A stretch of DNA of 64,000 bases, taken from the NCBI RefSeq assembly GCF_031157275.1, contig NZ_JAVIFW010000001.1, forward strand, positions 558,001 to 622,000, read 5' to 3'. The translations under genes were made by a program, and so were the position numbers. Each line of letters starts with the position of its first letter. The stretch's first letter is position 1. Shown here piece by piece: positions 32,446 to 41,259 of this stretch. Source of the DNA: Streptomyces sp. LHD-70 (GTDB lineage Bacteria > Actinomycetota > Actinomycetes > Streptomycetales > Streptomycetaceae). The notes below the pieces were generated by a model that had not been told where the DNA came from, searched no databases, and worked only from the letters and a program-made list of their open reading frames with translations.

Positions 32446-32484
32446 CAGCCCGTCCGGCGCTTGAGGACGAGCCCGAAGGGCGAT
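32446..32484 (+). repeat. Dispersed intergenic repeat A (intact copy)
   Basis: The element starts TCAGCCCGTCCGGCGCTTGA and continues GGACGAGCCCGAAGGGCGA. It lies 47 bases after the RDD gene stop. It matches the minus-strand copy at 2521-2560 and the interrupted copy at 49308-49377. A truncated relative of its left half lies just before it (32403-32420). Confidence 0.88.
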
Positions 32485-32527
32485 CAAGGGCAAGCGAGCC
32501 GACCGCACGAAAACATCCGCATACGCC

Positions 32528-32568
32528 GATGGGGCGCCGGGAACCGATCAAGTTCCCAGCGCCCCATC
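32528..32568. terminator. Bidirectional terminator between RDD and DUF4191 genes
   Basis: GATGGGGCGCCGGGAAC (32528-32544) pairs with GTTCCCAGCGCCCCATC (32552-32568), a 17-base stem with one mismatch and a 7-base loop, between convergent genes. Confidence 0.9.
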
Positions 32569-32607
32569 GACGTACAGGCAAAACCCCGCAAGCCAAAGCG
32601 GCCAGCG

Positions 32608-33309
32608 TCACCGCATCTTGGGCCCACCCTTGGGCATCCGCATCCCCTTCGGCATCGGGCCCTTGGGCAGCGGCATGTTGCTCATCATGTCGCCCAGCGC
32701 CTTGAGGCGGTCGTTGGTCTGTGTGACCTGCGGACCGGCGAGCACGCGCGGGAGCTTCAGCATCGTCGTGCGGAGCTTCTTCAGCGGGACCTGGCCCTCG
32801 CCGTTGCCGACGATGAAGTCGTGCACCGGTACGTCGACGACGATCCGGGCCATCTTCTTCTTCTCCGCCGCAAGCAGCCCCTTCAGCCGGTTCGGGTTGC
32901 CCTCGCCGATCAGCACGATGCCGGCCTTGCCGACCGCGCGGTGCACCACGTCCTGGCTGCGGTTCATCGCCACCGCCGGGGTCGTGGTCCAGCCGCGGCC
33001 GACATTGTCGAGCACCGCGGCCGCCGCACCGGGCTGCCCCTCCATCTGCCCGAACGCCGCCTTCTCGGCCCTGCGGCCGAAGACGATCGCCATCGCCAGG
33101 AAGGCGAGCAGCACGCCGAGGATGCCCAGATAAACCGGGTATCCGATCAGGAGGCCGATTCCGAGAAGGACACCGAAGGTGACGATTCCCACTGCGGCTA
33201 GAACGAGACCGATCTTGGAGTCGGCCCGCCGGGTCATCTTGTAAGTGAGAGCGATCTGCTTGAGCCGCCCTGGGTTCGCAGCGCTCGCTGCGTCGTCCTT
33301 CCTCGCCAT
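32608..33309 (-). CDS. DUF4191 membrane protein
   Basis: A 233-residue protein of the actinobacterial DUF4191 family. It has a basic N-terminus with KQIALTYKMTRRADSKIG, then two closely spaced membrane helices (LVLAAVGIVTFGVLLGIGLL and YLGILGVLLAFLAMAIVFG) and a cytoplasmic domain beginning RRAEKAAFGQMEGQPGAAAA. It contains VGKAGIVLIGEGNPNRLKGL and KKKMARIVVDVPVHDFIVG, and ends in a basic Met/Pro/Lys-rich tail (PLPKGPMPKGMRMPKGG). From memory the family sits beside lipA in many actinobacteria. Function is unknown. The ATG at 33309 has only a weak ribosome site. The small gene at 33340-33543 lies immediately upstream on the same strand, 30 bases away. Confidence 0.9.
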   Translation of the reverse strand: MARKDDAASAANPGRLKQIALTYKMTRRADSKIGLVLAAVGIVTFGVLLGIGLLIGYPVYLGILGVLLAFLAMAIVFGRRAEKAAFGQMEGQPGAAAAVLDNVGRGWTTTPAVAMNRSQDVVHRAVGKAGIVLIGEGNPNRLKGLLAAEKKKMARIVVDVPVHDFIVGNGEGQVPLKKLRTTMLKLPRVLAGPQVTQTNDRLKALGDMMSNMPLPKGPMPKGMRMPKGGPKMR

Positions 33310-33339
33310 AACTGGAAGTTTACGTGCCCTTCGAACGGA

Positions 33340-33543
33340 CTACGACGTGCGGGCCGTACTGGCCGCCTCGAGCACCCGCTGGGCCTCGACCCGGTCCTTG
33401 GCTCGGCGCCGGTCCTCCACGACCGAGGACCACGCGTTACGGCGGGCGGTGCGCTGGCCGCTGCCCATCAGCAGCGACTCGACGGCGCGCAGAGCGTCGG
33501 TGACGGAAGGGATGGCGGTGGCGCGTACGGGCGCGGCCTGCAT
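33340..33543 (-). CDS. Small conserved hypothetical protein
   Basis: A 67-residue soluble protein reading QAAPVRATAIPSVTDALRAV, ESLLMGSGQRTARRNAWSSV and VEDRRRAKDRVEAQRVLEAA. The last 45 residues should form a long charged helix. The GAGAGGG eight bases before the ATG at 33543 is a good ribosome site, and codon use matches the neighbours, supporting a real gene. It is 30 bases upstream of DUF4191 and could be cotranscribed. I recall a similar small protein next to DUF4191 and lipA in other streptomycetes, but its role is not known. Confidence 0.75.
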   Translation of the reverse strand: MQAAPVRATAIPSVTDALRAVESLLMGSGQRTARRNAWSSVVEDRRRAKDRVEAQRVLEAASTARTS

Positions 33544-33688
33544 GGCGGGTCCCTCTCTGGAAGACCGGACGGAGCGGGAAGTGCGCGGGGGGTACGTGGC
33601 GTAGTGCCAGCGTCACAGATTGGTGTTACCAGCGCATGGCGGGCCGGTCAAACACCTATGAAGCCTTGATGCGGAGCCCGGAAAACTA

Positions 33689-33738
33689 GACGCGGTCCGT
33701 ACGGCGCCCCCACCTGCGGGGACCGTACGGACCGCGTC
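33689..33738 (-). terminator. Terminator after lipA
   Basis: GACGCGGTCCGTACGG (33689-33704) and CCGTACGGACCGCGTC (33723-33738) form a perfect 16-base stem with an 18-base loop that can itself pair (CGCCCCC with GCGGGGA). It lies 75 bases beyond the lipA stop. Confidence 0.9.
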
Positions 33739-33813
33739 GTCGCAGCCGATACCGGCCAGTAATCACTTGTGCGGGAGTTCACACGGCCTGAGGGGCCGCG
33801 GCTCACCCGTCGC

Positions 33814-34779
33814 TCACACCGCCTGCGAGGCGGCGTACTCACCACGCTTCTCGACGGCCATCTTGAACAGCCGGCCCGCGCGGTACGAGGAGCGGACCAG
33901 CGGCCCGGACATCACACCGGAGAAGCCGATCTCCTCGGCCTCCTCCTTCAGCTCCACGAACTCCTGGGGCTTGACCCAGCGCTCCACGGGGTGGTGGCGC
34001 ACGGTCGGGCGGAGGTACTGCGTGATCGTGATGAGCTCGCAGCCCGCGTCGTGCAGCTGCTGGAGCGCCTCGCTGATCTCCTCGCGGGTCTCGCCCATGC
34101 CGAGGATCAGGTTCGACTTCGTGACCAGGCCGTCGTTGCGGGCCTCGGTGATGACCTTGAGCGAGCGCTCGAAGCGGAAGCCGGGGCGGATCCGCTTGAA
34201 GATCCGCGGCACCGTCTCCACGTTGTGCGCGAGCACCTCGGGGCGGGACGAGAAGACCTCGGCCAGCTGGTCGGGCTCGGCGTTGAAGTCGGGGATGAGC
34301 AGCTCGACCTTCGTCTGCCCGGCCTCGCGCTCCGCCGTCATCGCGTGGATCTGGCGCACCGTCTCCGCGTACAGCCAGGCGCCGCCGTCCTCCAGGTCGT
34401 CGCGGGCGACGCCGGTGATGGTGGCGTAGTTCAGGTCCATCTTCACGACGGACTCACCGACGCGACGCGGCTCGTCGACGTCGAGGGCCTGCGGCTTGCC
34501 CGTGTCGATCTGGCAGAAGTCACAGCGCCGCGTGCACTGGTCACCGCCGATGAGGAACGTGGCCTCGCGGTCCTCCCAGCACTCAAAGATGTTCGGACAG
34601 CCCGCTTCCTGGCACACGGTGTGCAGGCCCTCGCTCTTGACGAGGTTGTGCAGGTCCTTGTACTCGGGGCCCATCTTCGCCCGGGTCTTGATCCACTCGG
34701 GCTTGCGCTCGATGGGGGTCTGGCTGTTGCGGACCTCCAGGCGCAGCATCTTGCGTCCGTCGGGTGCGACTGCGGACAC
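33814..34779 (-). CDS. lipA: Lipoyl synthase
   Basis: A 321-residue radical SAM enzyme that inserts two sulfur atoms into the octanoyl group carried by lipoyl domains. Both iron-sulfur cluster motifs are complete: the auxiliary cluster Cys56, Cys61 and Cys67 ([12 protein letters not shown]), and the radical SAM cluster Cys82, Cys86 and Cys89 (CTRRCDFC). Other matches include [34 protein letters not shown] and the final [11 protein letters not shown], with the Ser-Ser ligand region. The GTG at 34779 has AGGGAG at good spacing and gives the family N-terminus [17 protein letters not shown]. It is downstream of lipB on the same strand, with 120 bases between. It supplies the E2 protein at 50-52 kb. 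Confidence 0.98.
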   Translation of the reverse strand: MSAVAPDGRKMLRLEVRNSQTPIERKPEWIKTRAKMGPEYKDLHNLVKSEGLHTVCQEAGCPNIFECWEDREATFLIGGDQCTRRCDFCQIDTGKPQALDVDEPRRVGESVVKMDLNYATITGVARDDLEDGGAWLYAETVRQIHAMTAEREAGQTKVELLIPDFNAEPDQLAEVFSSRPEVLAHNVETVPRIFKRIRPGFRFERSLKVITEARNDGLVTKSNLILGMGETREEISEALQQLHDAGCELITITQYLRPTVRHHPVERWVKPQEFVELKEEAEEIGFSGVMSGPLVRSSYRAGRLFKMAVEKRGEYAASQAV

Positions 34780-34899
34780 GACCGGCTCCCTACAGCTTCG
34801 ATTCTTCGGCGTACACCAGGGTACGCCCGTTGTTCGTACGCTCTTCAGTGCGGCCAACCTGTGGACGGTGGCCTGCATTCCCTGCGGCGTTTCCTCCGC

Positions 34900-35730
34900 T
34901 CAGACGGCCGGCTGGGGCTCCGGCTCCGGTGCCTGCCCGGGTTCCTTCTCGCGGACGACCTCGCGCGGCTTGAGCTCCGCGTTCGCCAGTACGTCCCGCA
35001 GGTGCTTCTCGACGACCGGCAGGACCTCGTCGATGGTGAGGTCGCGGCCCAGCTCGTTCGCGAGCGAGGCGACGCCCGCGTCGCGGATCCCGCACGGCAC
35101 GATCTTGTCGAACTCGGTGTTGTCCGGGTTCACGTTCAGCGCGAAGCCGTGCATCGTGACGCCCTTGGCGACGCGGATGCCGATCGCGGCGAGCTTGCGG
35201 TCCTCCCGGCGCTGGCCCGCGTTGGACGGCGCGTACTCCGGGCCGTTCATCCGCGGGTCGAACTCATCGTCCTGCAGCCTCGGATCGAAGTCGAGGGAGA
35301 GCCCGCCGAGGCGCTGCTCCACCGGATCGCCGAGCACCCACACACCGCTGCGCCCCTCGACCCGGCTGGTCTCCACGCCGAACTCGGCGCACGCGCGGAT
35401 CAGCGCCTCCTCCAGGCGGCGCACATGCGCGACGACGTCCACCGGGCGCGGCAGCTTCAGGATCGGGTAGCCGACGAGCTGGCCGGGACCGTGCCAGGTG
35501 ATCTTGCCGCCGCGGTCCACGTCGACGACCGGGGTGCCGTCGAGCGGCCGCTCGCTGTCGGCCGTACGGCGGCCCGCGGTGTAGACGGAGGGGTGCTCCA
35601 GGAGCAGACAGGTGTCGGGCACCTCGTCGGCGAAGCGGGCGGCGTGCACCCGGCGCTGCTCCTCCCAGGCCTCCACGTAGTCGACCTTGTCCGGGCCGAA
35701 GCCCAGACGTACGAATCGCAGCTCACTCAC
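34900..35730 (-). CDS. lipB: Octanoyltransferase (lipoate-protein ligase B)
   Basis: A 276-residue enzyme moving octanoate from acyl carrier protein to lipoyl domains, the first step of lipoate assembly. The family signature [18 protein letters not shown] is present, with the catalytic Cys in [15 protein letters not shown] and the earlier [16 protein letters not shown]. Compared with the usual ~220-240 residues, an insertion of ~35 residues (from [19 protein letters not shown] to [13 protein letters not shown]-type sequence) and a Pro/Glu-rich tail ([13 protein letters not shown]) make it longer, as in some streptomycetes. The GTG at 35730 has GGGAGG eight bases upstream. It is cotranscribed with lipA. 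Confidence 0.97.
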   Translation of the reverse strand: MSELRFVRLGFGPDKVDYVEAWEEQRRVHAARFADEVPDTCLLLEHPSVYTAGRRTADSERPLDGTPVVDVDRGGKITWHGPGQLVGYPILKLPRPVDVVAHVRRLEEALIRACAEFGVETSRVEGRSGVWVLGDPVEQRLGGLSLDFDPRLQDDEFDPRMNGPEYAPSNAGQRREDRKLAAIGIRVAKGVTMHGFALNVNPDNTEFDKIVPCGIRDAGVASLANELGRDLTIDEVLPVVEKHLRDVLANAELKPREVVREKEPGQAPEPEPQPAV

Positions 35731-35971
35731 GGCAAGCGCCTCCCTGAAAACTTTCACCGTGCACGTTTCGCGCCCCGAGCCACTGTACGACCCGGCGCGC
35801 AACCCGTTCGAGTCGCCCGTGGCGGCCGAAACCCGTCACATCCTCGCCCAATCCTCACACGATCGGATGAATGCGAGGCCGAGGCTGCGATGAGGGCGCC
35901 GACGGCCGCTAAATTCGCGCCGTTCCATGAGGGCTGCACCCCGGCCCGGAAGGCAGGAGACCGCAGAGCCG

Positions 35972-37414
35972 ATGACGGATCGACCCCCGCAGCGCACGCC
36001 CAACCGCCAACTAGCCGCGCTGATCGCCGAGGCCGGCTTCTCCAACGCGGGGCTCGCCCGCAGGGTCGATCAACTGGGCCTGGAGCACGGACTCGACCTG
36101 CGCTACGACAAGACCTCCGTGACGCGCTGGCTGCGCGGCCAGCAGCCCCGCGGCACGACGCCCGCCCTGATCGCCGAGGTCTTCACCCGCAGACTCGGCC
36201 GCCGCCTCTCCGCCCAGGACCTCGGGCTCGACGCCTGCGCCCCGGTCTACGCGGGCCTGGAGTTCGCCGGCTCGCCCGAGGAGGCCGTCGACATCGTCAG
36301 CGGCCTGTGGCGCAAGGACTCCGGCAGCCACGCCGAGCTGCAGAAGATCGCCTTCACCCCGGCCGGTCTCGTCGTGCCCAGCAGGGACTGGCTGATCGGC
36401 CGCGCCGACGAGCGGGTCGGCCGGGGGGAGCCGGCGAACGGCGCCCGGGTCCCCGTCCAGGGCCGCGCCTCCGTGCCCCGGCAGCGCTCCCAGACCGAGC
36501 GCGGCCCGGGCCAGAAGGTGACCGGCGGCGACATCGCGGCGCTCCGCTCCGTCGGCGAACTGTTCCGCGCCCTCGACCACGCCTACGGCGGCGGCCACGC
36601 CCGCCAGGCCCTCGTGCGGTACCTGGAGCACGAGGCCGAGCCGATGCTGCGCGGGGTGTACGGCGAGCAGACCGGGCGCCGGCTCTTCGCGGCGGCCGCC
36701 GACCTGACCCGGCTCGCGGGCTGGACCTCGTACGACATCGCGGCGCACGGACTCGCGCAGCGGTACTTCGTCCAGGCGCTGCGGCTCGCACAGGCCGCGG
36801 GGGACCGGGCGTACGGCAGCTATGTGCTGGTCACGATGAGCCGGCAGGCGGTCTATCTCGGGCACGGGCGGGAGGCGGTGCAGCTCGCCCGGGTCGCGCA
36901 GCAGGGCGTGGGCGCGGCGGCGCCGCCCGTGGTGCAGGCGCTGCTGCACGCCGTGGAGGCACGCGGACACGGCGTCCTCGGCGAGGTCCGCGCCTGCACG
37001 GGTGCTCTCGTACGGGCCGAACGCGCCCTCGAAGCCGCCCGGCCCGGCGACGAAGTGCCGCACTGGGCACGGTTCTTCGACGAGGCGCAGCTCGCCGACG
37101 AGTTCGGGCACTGCCACCGCGACCTGCAGCAGTACCGGGCGGCCGCGCAGCACGCGGAGCGCTCCCTGCATCTGCGCGCGCCCGCGTTCGCCCGCTCGCG
37201 CCTCTTCAGCCGGGTCGTCCTGGCCACCGCCCGCCTGGGCCTCGGCGAGCTGGACCAGGCCTGCGCGCTCGGCGCGGAGGCGGCCCAGCAGGCCTCGGAG
37301 ATGCGGTCGGCTCGCGCCCTTGAGTACGTACGGGACTTCGAGCGGAGGCTCGAGCCTTATCGCGACGCGATGCCGGTGCGGGGGTACCGGGACCGGGTGG
37401 CGGCGATCGGCTGA
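35972..37414 (+). CDS. NsdA-type regulator with HTH-like N-terminus and TPR-like repeats
   Basis: A 480-residue cytoplasmic protein. The first ~70 residues (PNRQLAALIAEAGFSNAGLA, then GLDLRYDKTSVTRWLRGQQP) match the N-terminus of the Streptomyces regulator NsdA, a negative regulator of differentiation and antibiotic production, and look like a degenerate XRE helix-turn-helix. From ~230 onward the chain consists of TPR-like helix pairs (LAQRYFVQALRLAQAAGDRA, HWARFFDEAQLADEFGHCHR, LRAPAFARSRLFSRVVLATA). It is probably a paralogue rather than NsdA itself; the known nsdA has different neighbours as far as I recall. The ATG at 35972 follows GCAGGAGA. Divergent from lipB; convergent with the flavoprotein gene 33 bases away. 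Confidence 0.85.
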   Translation: MTDRPPQRTPNRQLAALIAEAGFSNAGLARRVDQLGLEHGLDLRYDKTSVTRWLRGQQPRGTTPALIAEVFTRRLGRRLSAQDLGLDACAPVYAGLEFAGSPEEAVDIVSGLWRKDSGSHAELQKIAFTPAGLVVPSRDWLIGRADERVGRGEPANGARVPVQGRASVPRQRSQTERGPGQKVTGGDIAALRSVGELFRALDHAYGGGHARQALVRYLEHEAEPMLRGVYGEQTGRRLFAAAADLTRLAGWTSYDIAAHGLAQRYFVQALRLAQAAGDRAYGSYVLVTMSRQAVYLGHGREAVQLARVAQQGVGAAAPPVVQALLHAVEARGHGVLGEVRACTGALVRAERALEAARPGDEVPHWARFFDEAQLADEFGHCHRDLQQYRAAAQHAERSLHLRAPAFARSRLFSRVVLATARLGLGELDQACALGAEAAQQASEMRSARALEYVRDFERRLEPYRDAMPVRGYRDRVAAIG

Positions 37415-37447
37415 GCCCGACAGGAGGGAAAGCCGCCCGCAGGGCGA

Positions 37448-38818
37448 CTACGCCGCGACCCGCACCGCCTCCGCCCGCGGCGCAACCCCCAGATCCCGCA
37501 GCACCGCCCGCGCCGCCCGCCGCCCCGAGTGCAGCGCACCCTGCACCGTGCTGGTGTCCCGGTGGTCGCCGCACACGTACAGGCCCGCGAGGATCCGGAC
37601 CTGGCGGCGCGGGTCGTGCGGGACGGGCATCGCGGGGACGGCCTCCGGGTCGTGGTGGACGGCGAGGAGGTCCCAGTGGGCCGTGGACGTGCCGTAGAGC
37701 CGGGCGAGTTGGGACCGCACCTCGCGCTCGGCCGGGGGCGGCCCGAGGACCACGGACGTGATCAGGGCGCGGCCCGCGGGGGCCCGGGACGGGTCGACCT
37801 CGCTCATCACCGCCGTGTGCGCGACGGGACCCGAGCGGTCGGCGTCCAGGAGCAACGCGGGCTCGGCGAGCGGCGGTTCGGGGGCGCTGTGGTGGAACAC
37901 GGTCACCGCGTGGAACGACGGCATCCGCAGGCCGGGCAACAGCTCGGCGGCCTGCCGCGCCCCGGTCGCCAACAGCACGGAACGGCACGGCAGTTCACCG
38001 TGGTCGGCGGTGCGTACGGAGGTGGTGGCGACCTCCACCGCCTTCACCCCGGTGTGCACCGTGCCCGGCGGCAGCGCGGCCGCGAGCAGGGCCGGCAGGG
38101 TGTCGGCGCCGCCCGCGGGCACACCGAGCCGGCCCCGGGCGAAGCCGCGCAGCGCGAGGTCGGCGCAGCGGCTGGACGTCTCCAGGTCCGGGTCGCAGAG
38201 CAGCGCGGCGAGCAGCGGGCGCAGAAAGCCGTCGACGGTACGGGTGGGCAGTCCGCGCGTCGACAGGGCCTGGGCGGTGGACAGTTCGGGCCGGGTGAGC
38301 AGGCGGTCCACGGGGGTGGCGGCGAGCCGGGTCAGGGCGGCGCCGAGCCGGGCGTGGTCGAGCGGTCCGCTCAGGGCGGGGCGGGCGCGCTGCGGGCGGA
38401 GCGCGGGGAGCGGCGCCCGTGGCGTACCGGCCAGCGCACGCGCGGCGCTGAGTGCGCCCCGTGCGCCCCTCGCGCTCCGGCGGCCGCTGAGTGCGGCGCT
38501 CAGGGCGCTCCCGGCCTCCCAGGTGCGGTGGAGGCGGCCACCGCTGTGGACCAGGACGCCCGGCGCGAACGTACGCAGCGCGAGGGTGTCCAGGGCCGGG
38601 ATGCGGCGCAGTTCGGGATCGGCTGTGGAGAGCAGACGGCCGATCCGGTCGAGCCGGAATCCATCGATCCGTTCCGTGCTCATCCGGCCGCCGACAGCGG
38701 GGGCCGCCTCCAGGACGGCGGTGCTCACCCCGGCTTCGGTCAGCTGGAGGGCGGCGGAGAGCCCGGCGAGCCCGGCTCCCACGATGACGACGTCCGCCTG
38801 TTCCGCGGGCTCATGCAC
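37448..38818 (-). CDS. FAD-dependent amine oxidase/phytoene desaturase-like oxidoreductase
   Basis: A 456-residue flavoprotein. It opens with the FAD-binding motif ADVVIVGAGLAGLSAALQLT and the associated VLEAAPAVGGRMST, both typical of flavin amine oxidases and carotenoid desaturases. The C-terminal motif GLYVCGDHRDTSTVQGALHS closes the cofactor site. The central substrate domain is Ala/Arg-rich and not diagnostic. No membrane helix or signal peptide. The GTG at 38818 with GGGGAGGGG just upstream gives a start close to the FAD motif; a longer frame reaches 38863 without a ribosome site. It is convergent with the NsdA-like gene and followed upstream by a 240-base gap before the TIGR01777 gene. 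The substrate is unknown; no carotenoid genes are nearby. Confidence 0.88.
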   Translation of the reverse strand: MHEPAEQADVVIVGAGLAGLSAALQLTEAGVSTAVLEAAPAVGGRMSTERIDGFRLDRIGRLLSTADPELRRIPALDTLALRTFAPGVLVHSGGRLHRTWEAGSALSAALSGRRSARGARGALSAARALAGTPRAPLPALRPQRARPALSGPLDHARLGAALTRLAATPVDRLLTRPELSTAQALSTRGLPTRTVDGFLRPLLAALLCDPDLETSSRCADLALRGFARGRLGVPAGGADTLPALLAAALPPGTVHTGVKAVEVATTSVRTADHGELPCRSVLLATGARQAAELLPGLRMPSFHAVTVFHHSAPEPPLAEPALLLDADRSGPVAHTAVMSEVDPSRAPAGRALITSVVLGPPPAEREVRSQLARLYGTSTAHWDLLAVHHDPEAVPAMPVPHDPRRQVRILAGLYVCGDHRDTSTVQGALHSGRRAARAVLRDLGVAPRAEAVRVAA

Positions 38819-39058
38819 GTGCCCCTCCCCGAGGTTGCGGCTGCTGGGGTCGTGATGCCCCAACTCGACCCAGGAATACCCGAGTTCGGCACGAGGTTAG
38901 GAGGGGTTTCGGTCAGGTGCAGTCGCGCATGCACCGAGCACGGTCGCACGAGGTCGCATTCGATCGCGTACACCTCATTCAGGCGTACGCCGGGGGCGCA
39001 TCGGGGCGTGGCCGGTTTCGCGCCGACGACTGAGACTTGCGGCTGGCCCGGCGGTGGT

Positions 39059-39961
39059 TCAGCGCAGGGCTGCCCGTACCGCGTCGTCGATCGTCGGGAA
39101 GGCGAAGCGGAAGCCCGACTCCAAGAGCCGGGTGGGCAGGACGCGTTGGCTGCCGAGCACCTCCGAGGCCATCTCGCCGAGGACCAGGCGCAGCGCGGGC
39201 GTGGGCGCCGGGAAGAGGGTCGGCCGGTGCAGGGCGCGGCCCATCGCGGCCGTCACCTCGCGGTTGGTCACCGGGTGCGGCGACGTCACGTTGACCGGCC
39301 CGGACAGCGAGTCCGTGTCGAGGAGATGGCGCAGCGCGGCCACCTCGTCGTGCCGGGCGATGAAGCTCCAGTACTGCCCGCCGTCGCCGAGCCTGCCGCC
39401 GAGGCCCGCCTTGAACAGCGGGAACATCCGCCCCCAGGCGCCGCCCTCACGCGCGACCACCAGGCCGGTGCGGGAGAACACGGTGCGCACCCCGGCGTCC
39501 ACCGCCGGGCCCGCCGCCTCCTCCCACTCCACGCACACGGACGACAGGAATCCGTCGCCCGCCGGGGCGGTCTCGTCCACCGCGCGGTCGCCGGTGTCGC
39601 CGTAGTAGCCGACCGCGCTGCCGTTCAGGAAGACCCGGGGCGGGGTGTCCAGGGAGGCCACGGCCTCGGCGAGGGCGGCGGTGCCGAGCACGCGGCTGTC
39701 CCGCAACTCCCGCTTGTACGCGTCCGTCCAGCGGTGGTCGCCGATGCCGGCCCCGGCCAGGTTGACCACCGCGTCACAGCCGGCGAGCGCCGCCGCGCGG
39801 ATGCGGCTGCGCTTCGGGTCCCACTCGACCTCGTCGGCGGTCTCGGCGGGCCGGCGGACCAGGCGCAGCACCTGGTGTCCGTCCGCGACGAGCGAGCGCG
39901 CGAGGGCCGAACCGATGAGGCCGGATGCGCCCGCGATGACGATGCGCTGTGTGGCGTCCAT
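39059..39961 (-). CDS. TIGR01777-family NAD-dependent epimerase (SDR39U1-like)
   Basis: A 300-residue atypical extended SDR. The glycine motif RIVIAGASGLIGSALARSLV starts at residue ~6. VNLAGAGIGDHRWTDAYKRE is the family hallmark, followed by the LNGSAVGYYGDTGD, DGFLSSVCVEWEEAA and RTGLVV segments. GQYWSFIARHDEVAALRHLL and the final domain (LRLVLGEMASEVLGSQRVLP) complete the TIGR01777 pattern. The catalytic Tyr-Lys pair of classical SDRs is altered, and no reaction is known for the family. The ATG at 39961 has AGGAT upstream. The divergent GNAT gene starts 102 bases away, so promoters for both lie in that short gap. Confidence 0.93.
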   Translation of the reverse strand: MDATQRIVIAGASGLIGSALARSLVADGHQVLRLVRRPAETADEVEWDPKRSRIRAAALAGCDAVVNLAGAGIGDHRWTDAYKRELRDSRVLGTAALAEAVASLDTPPRVFLNGSAVGYYGDTGDRAVDETAPAGDGFLSSVCVEWEEAAGPAVDAGVRTVFSRTGLVVAREGGAWGRMFPLFKAGLGGRLGDGGQYWSFIARHDEVAALRHLLDTDSLSGPVNVTSPHPVTNREVTAAMGRALHRPTLFPAPTPALRLVLGEMASEVLGSQRVLPTRLLESGFRFAFPTIDDAVRAALR

Positions 39962-40063
39962 GGGGCCCATCCTGCCCACAGAGGACGGGAGTCGGCACCT
40001 ATGGCCGGGCCGTTTCTCCGCCGCCCGGCCGGACTGTCAGTGCCCGGTTCTACGCTGGCGGGC

Positions 40064-40555
40064 ATGCCGCTCGACGACGCCCGCATCCGCCCCGCCCAGC
40101 CGTCCGACGAGAGTGCGCTCGCCGCGCTCGACCGGGAGGCCTGGTCGCGGCTGCACGCCGTGACGCCGAGGCCCGAGCCGGACGGGTCGTTCTTCGACGA
40201 ACGGCACACCCCGGACGACTTCCTCGTGGGCGTGGTCGACGACGCGATAGCGGGTTACGTCCGCCTGGTGCCGTCCACCCCGCTCGCCGTCAACGCCCAT
40301 GTGCGGCAGATACAGGGCCTGGCCGTCGCCGACCGTGCGCGCGGCCGGGGCCTCGGTCGCGCGCTGATCAGAGCGGCCTGCGCGCTGGCGCGCGAGCAGG
40401 GGGCGCACCGCATCACGCTCCGCGTGCTCGGCCACAACACCCCGGCCCGCGCGCTCTACGAGACGGAGGGCTTCGTCGTGGAGGGCGTGCTGCCGGGGGA
40501 GTTCCTGATGGACGGGGAGTACGTGGACGACGTACTCATGGGGCGCTCCCTCTGA
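40064..40555 (+). CDS. GNAT-family N-acetyltransferase
   Basis: A 163-residue acyltransferase. The acetyl-CoA binding motif is QIQGLAVADRARGRGLGRAL (about residues 87-106), with the RGRGLG phosphate loop; the preceding strand is GYVRLVPST and the later one HRITLRVLGHNTPARALYET. The EGFVVEGVLPGEFLMDGEYV ending resembles RimI- and MnaT-like acetyltransferases. The acceptor is unknown. The ATG at 40064 is clear. The 3' end is marked by three 22-23-base repeats, each beginning with TGA or TGC, that fill the whole gap to the convergent TetR gene. Confidence 0.9.
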   Translation: MPLDDARIRPAQPSDESALAALDREAWSRLHAVTPRPEPDGSFFDERHTPDDFLVGVVDDAIAGYVRLVPSTPLAVNAHVRQIQGLAVADRARGRGLGRALIRAACALAREQGAHRITLRVLGHNTPARALYETEGFVVEGVLPGEFLMDGEYVDDVLMGRSL

Positions 40556-40620
40556 CCCCTCCGAGGCGCGAGCCCTGCCCCCTCGGAGGCGCGGGCCCTG
40601 ACCTCTTCGAGGCGCGGCCC
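40553..40620 (+). repeat. Three 22-23-base tandem repeats starting on the GNAT stop codon
   Basis: Units at 40553-40575, 40576-40598 and 40599-40620 share the pattern TGAcCCcTCcGAGGCGCGgGCCC with a few substitutions. The first TGA is the GNAT stop. The array ends one base before the stop codon of the convergent TetR gene (40622). Confidence 0.9.
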
Positions 40621-40621
40621 G

Positions 40622-41227
40622 TCAGCCGGGCATGAGCTCCCGCAGGCAGCGCAGGGCGAGCTCCGCGGGTGCGCCCGGGTGTCGTACGTCCGCGTCCTCC
40701 CGCTCCGCCCAGGTCTCGAGCGCGATCCGGATCGCTGCCGTCGCCGCGGCCGCCGCGAGGCGGACCCGCAGCGGTTCCGCGTCCGGGCCGAGCAGGGCGG
40801 CGAGCACCGGCCTGAGCTGTTCCTCGGACTCCTGGTTCACGCGGTACCAGACCGCCCGCAGCGCCGGGTCCTCGGCCGCGGCGCGGAGCAGTCCGCGGGT
40901 CTGGCGCAGCCCGTCGACCGCGGCGTCGTCGGTGGGCGTGAGGGCGTCCGCGACGGCCGCGTGCAGGGCCTCGGGCAGCGGGGTGCCGGGTTCCGTCGCC
41001 GCGAGGCGGGCGCGCCACTGCTCACCGCCGACGGCGAGCAGCGGGCCCACGGCGTCCTGCTTGTTGCGGAAGTACCGGTAGAAGGTGCGCAGTCCGACAC
41101 CGGCGCGGCCCGCGATCGCCTCGGTCGTCGTGGCGTCCGGGCCGAGTTCGGTGAACAGCTCGGCCGCGGCGTGCGCGATCTCCAGCTGCGTGGCGGCCTT
41201 GCGGCGCTCGGTCAAAGAGGTGCTCAC
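40622..41227 (-). CDS. TetR-family transcriptional regulator
   Basis: A 201-residue regulator. The DNA-binding domain is residues ~8-60: RKAATQLEIAHAAAELFTEL, then ATTTEAIAGRAGVGLRTFYR and YFRNKQDAV. The C-terminal ligand domain (LHAAVADALTPTDDAAVDGL, VWYRVNQESEEQLRPVLAAL) is of the acyl-CoA/drug-binding helical type and the effector is unknown. The GTG at 41227 gives the normal N-terminus; the frame upstream crosses the promoter region. It is divergent from an SDR gene, and the 136-base spacer contains two related palindromes (41260-41274 and 41286-41302), the expected layout for a TetR repressor of a single oxidoreductase. Confidence 0.92.
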   Translation of the reverse strand: MSTSLTERRKAATQLEIAHAAAELFTELGPDATTTEAIAGRAGVGLRTFYRYFRNKQDAVGPLLAVGGEQWRARLAATEPGTPLPEALHAAVADALTPTDDAAVDGLRQTRGLLRAAAEDPALRAVWYRVNQESEEQLRPVLAALLGPDAEPLRVRLAAAAATAAIRIALETWAEREDADVRHPGAPAELALRCLRELMPG

Positions 41228-41259
41228 GCCGGAAGCGTACGCCTCCTGCCCTGCCCCTA

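Noticed and set aside
33769-37323. A plus-strand open frame of ~1180 codons
   Set aside because: It lies antisense to lipA and lipB and in the wrong frame of the NsdA-like gene. Its composition is Arg/Ala/Gly-rich, as expected for a shadow frame in GC-rich DNA, and the opposite strand has clear enzyme motifs.
37529-40036. Very long N-terminal extension of the GNAT frame (about 1000 codons)
   Set aside because: It is antisense to the flavoprotein and TIGR01777 genes; GNAT homology starts only at 40064, where an ATG is available.
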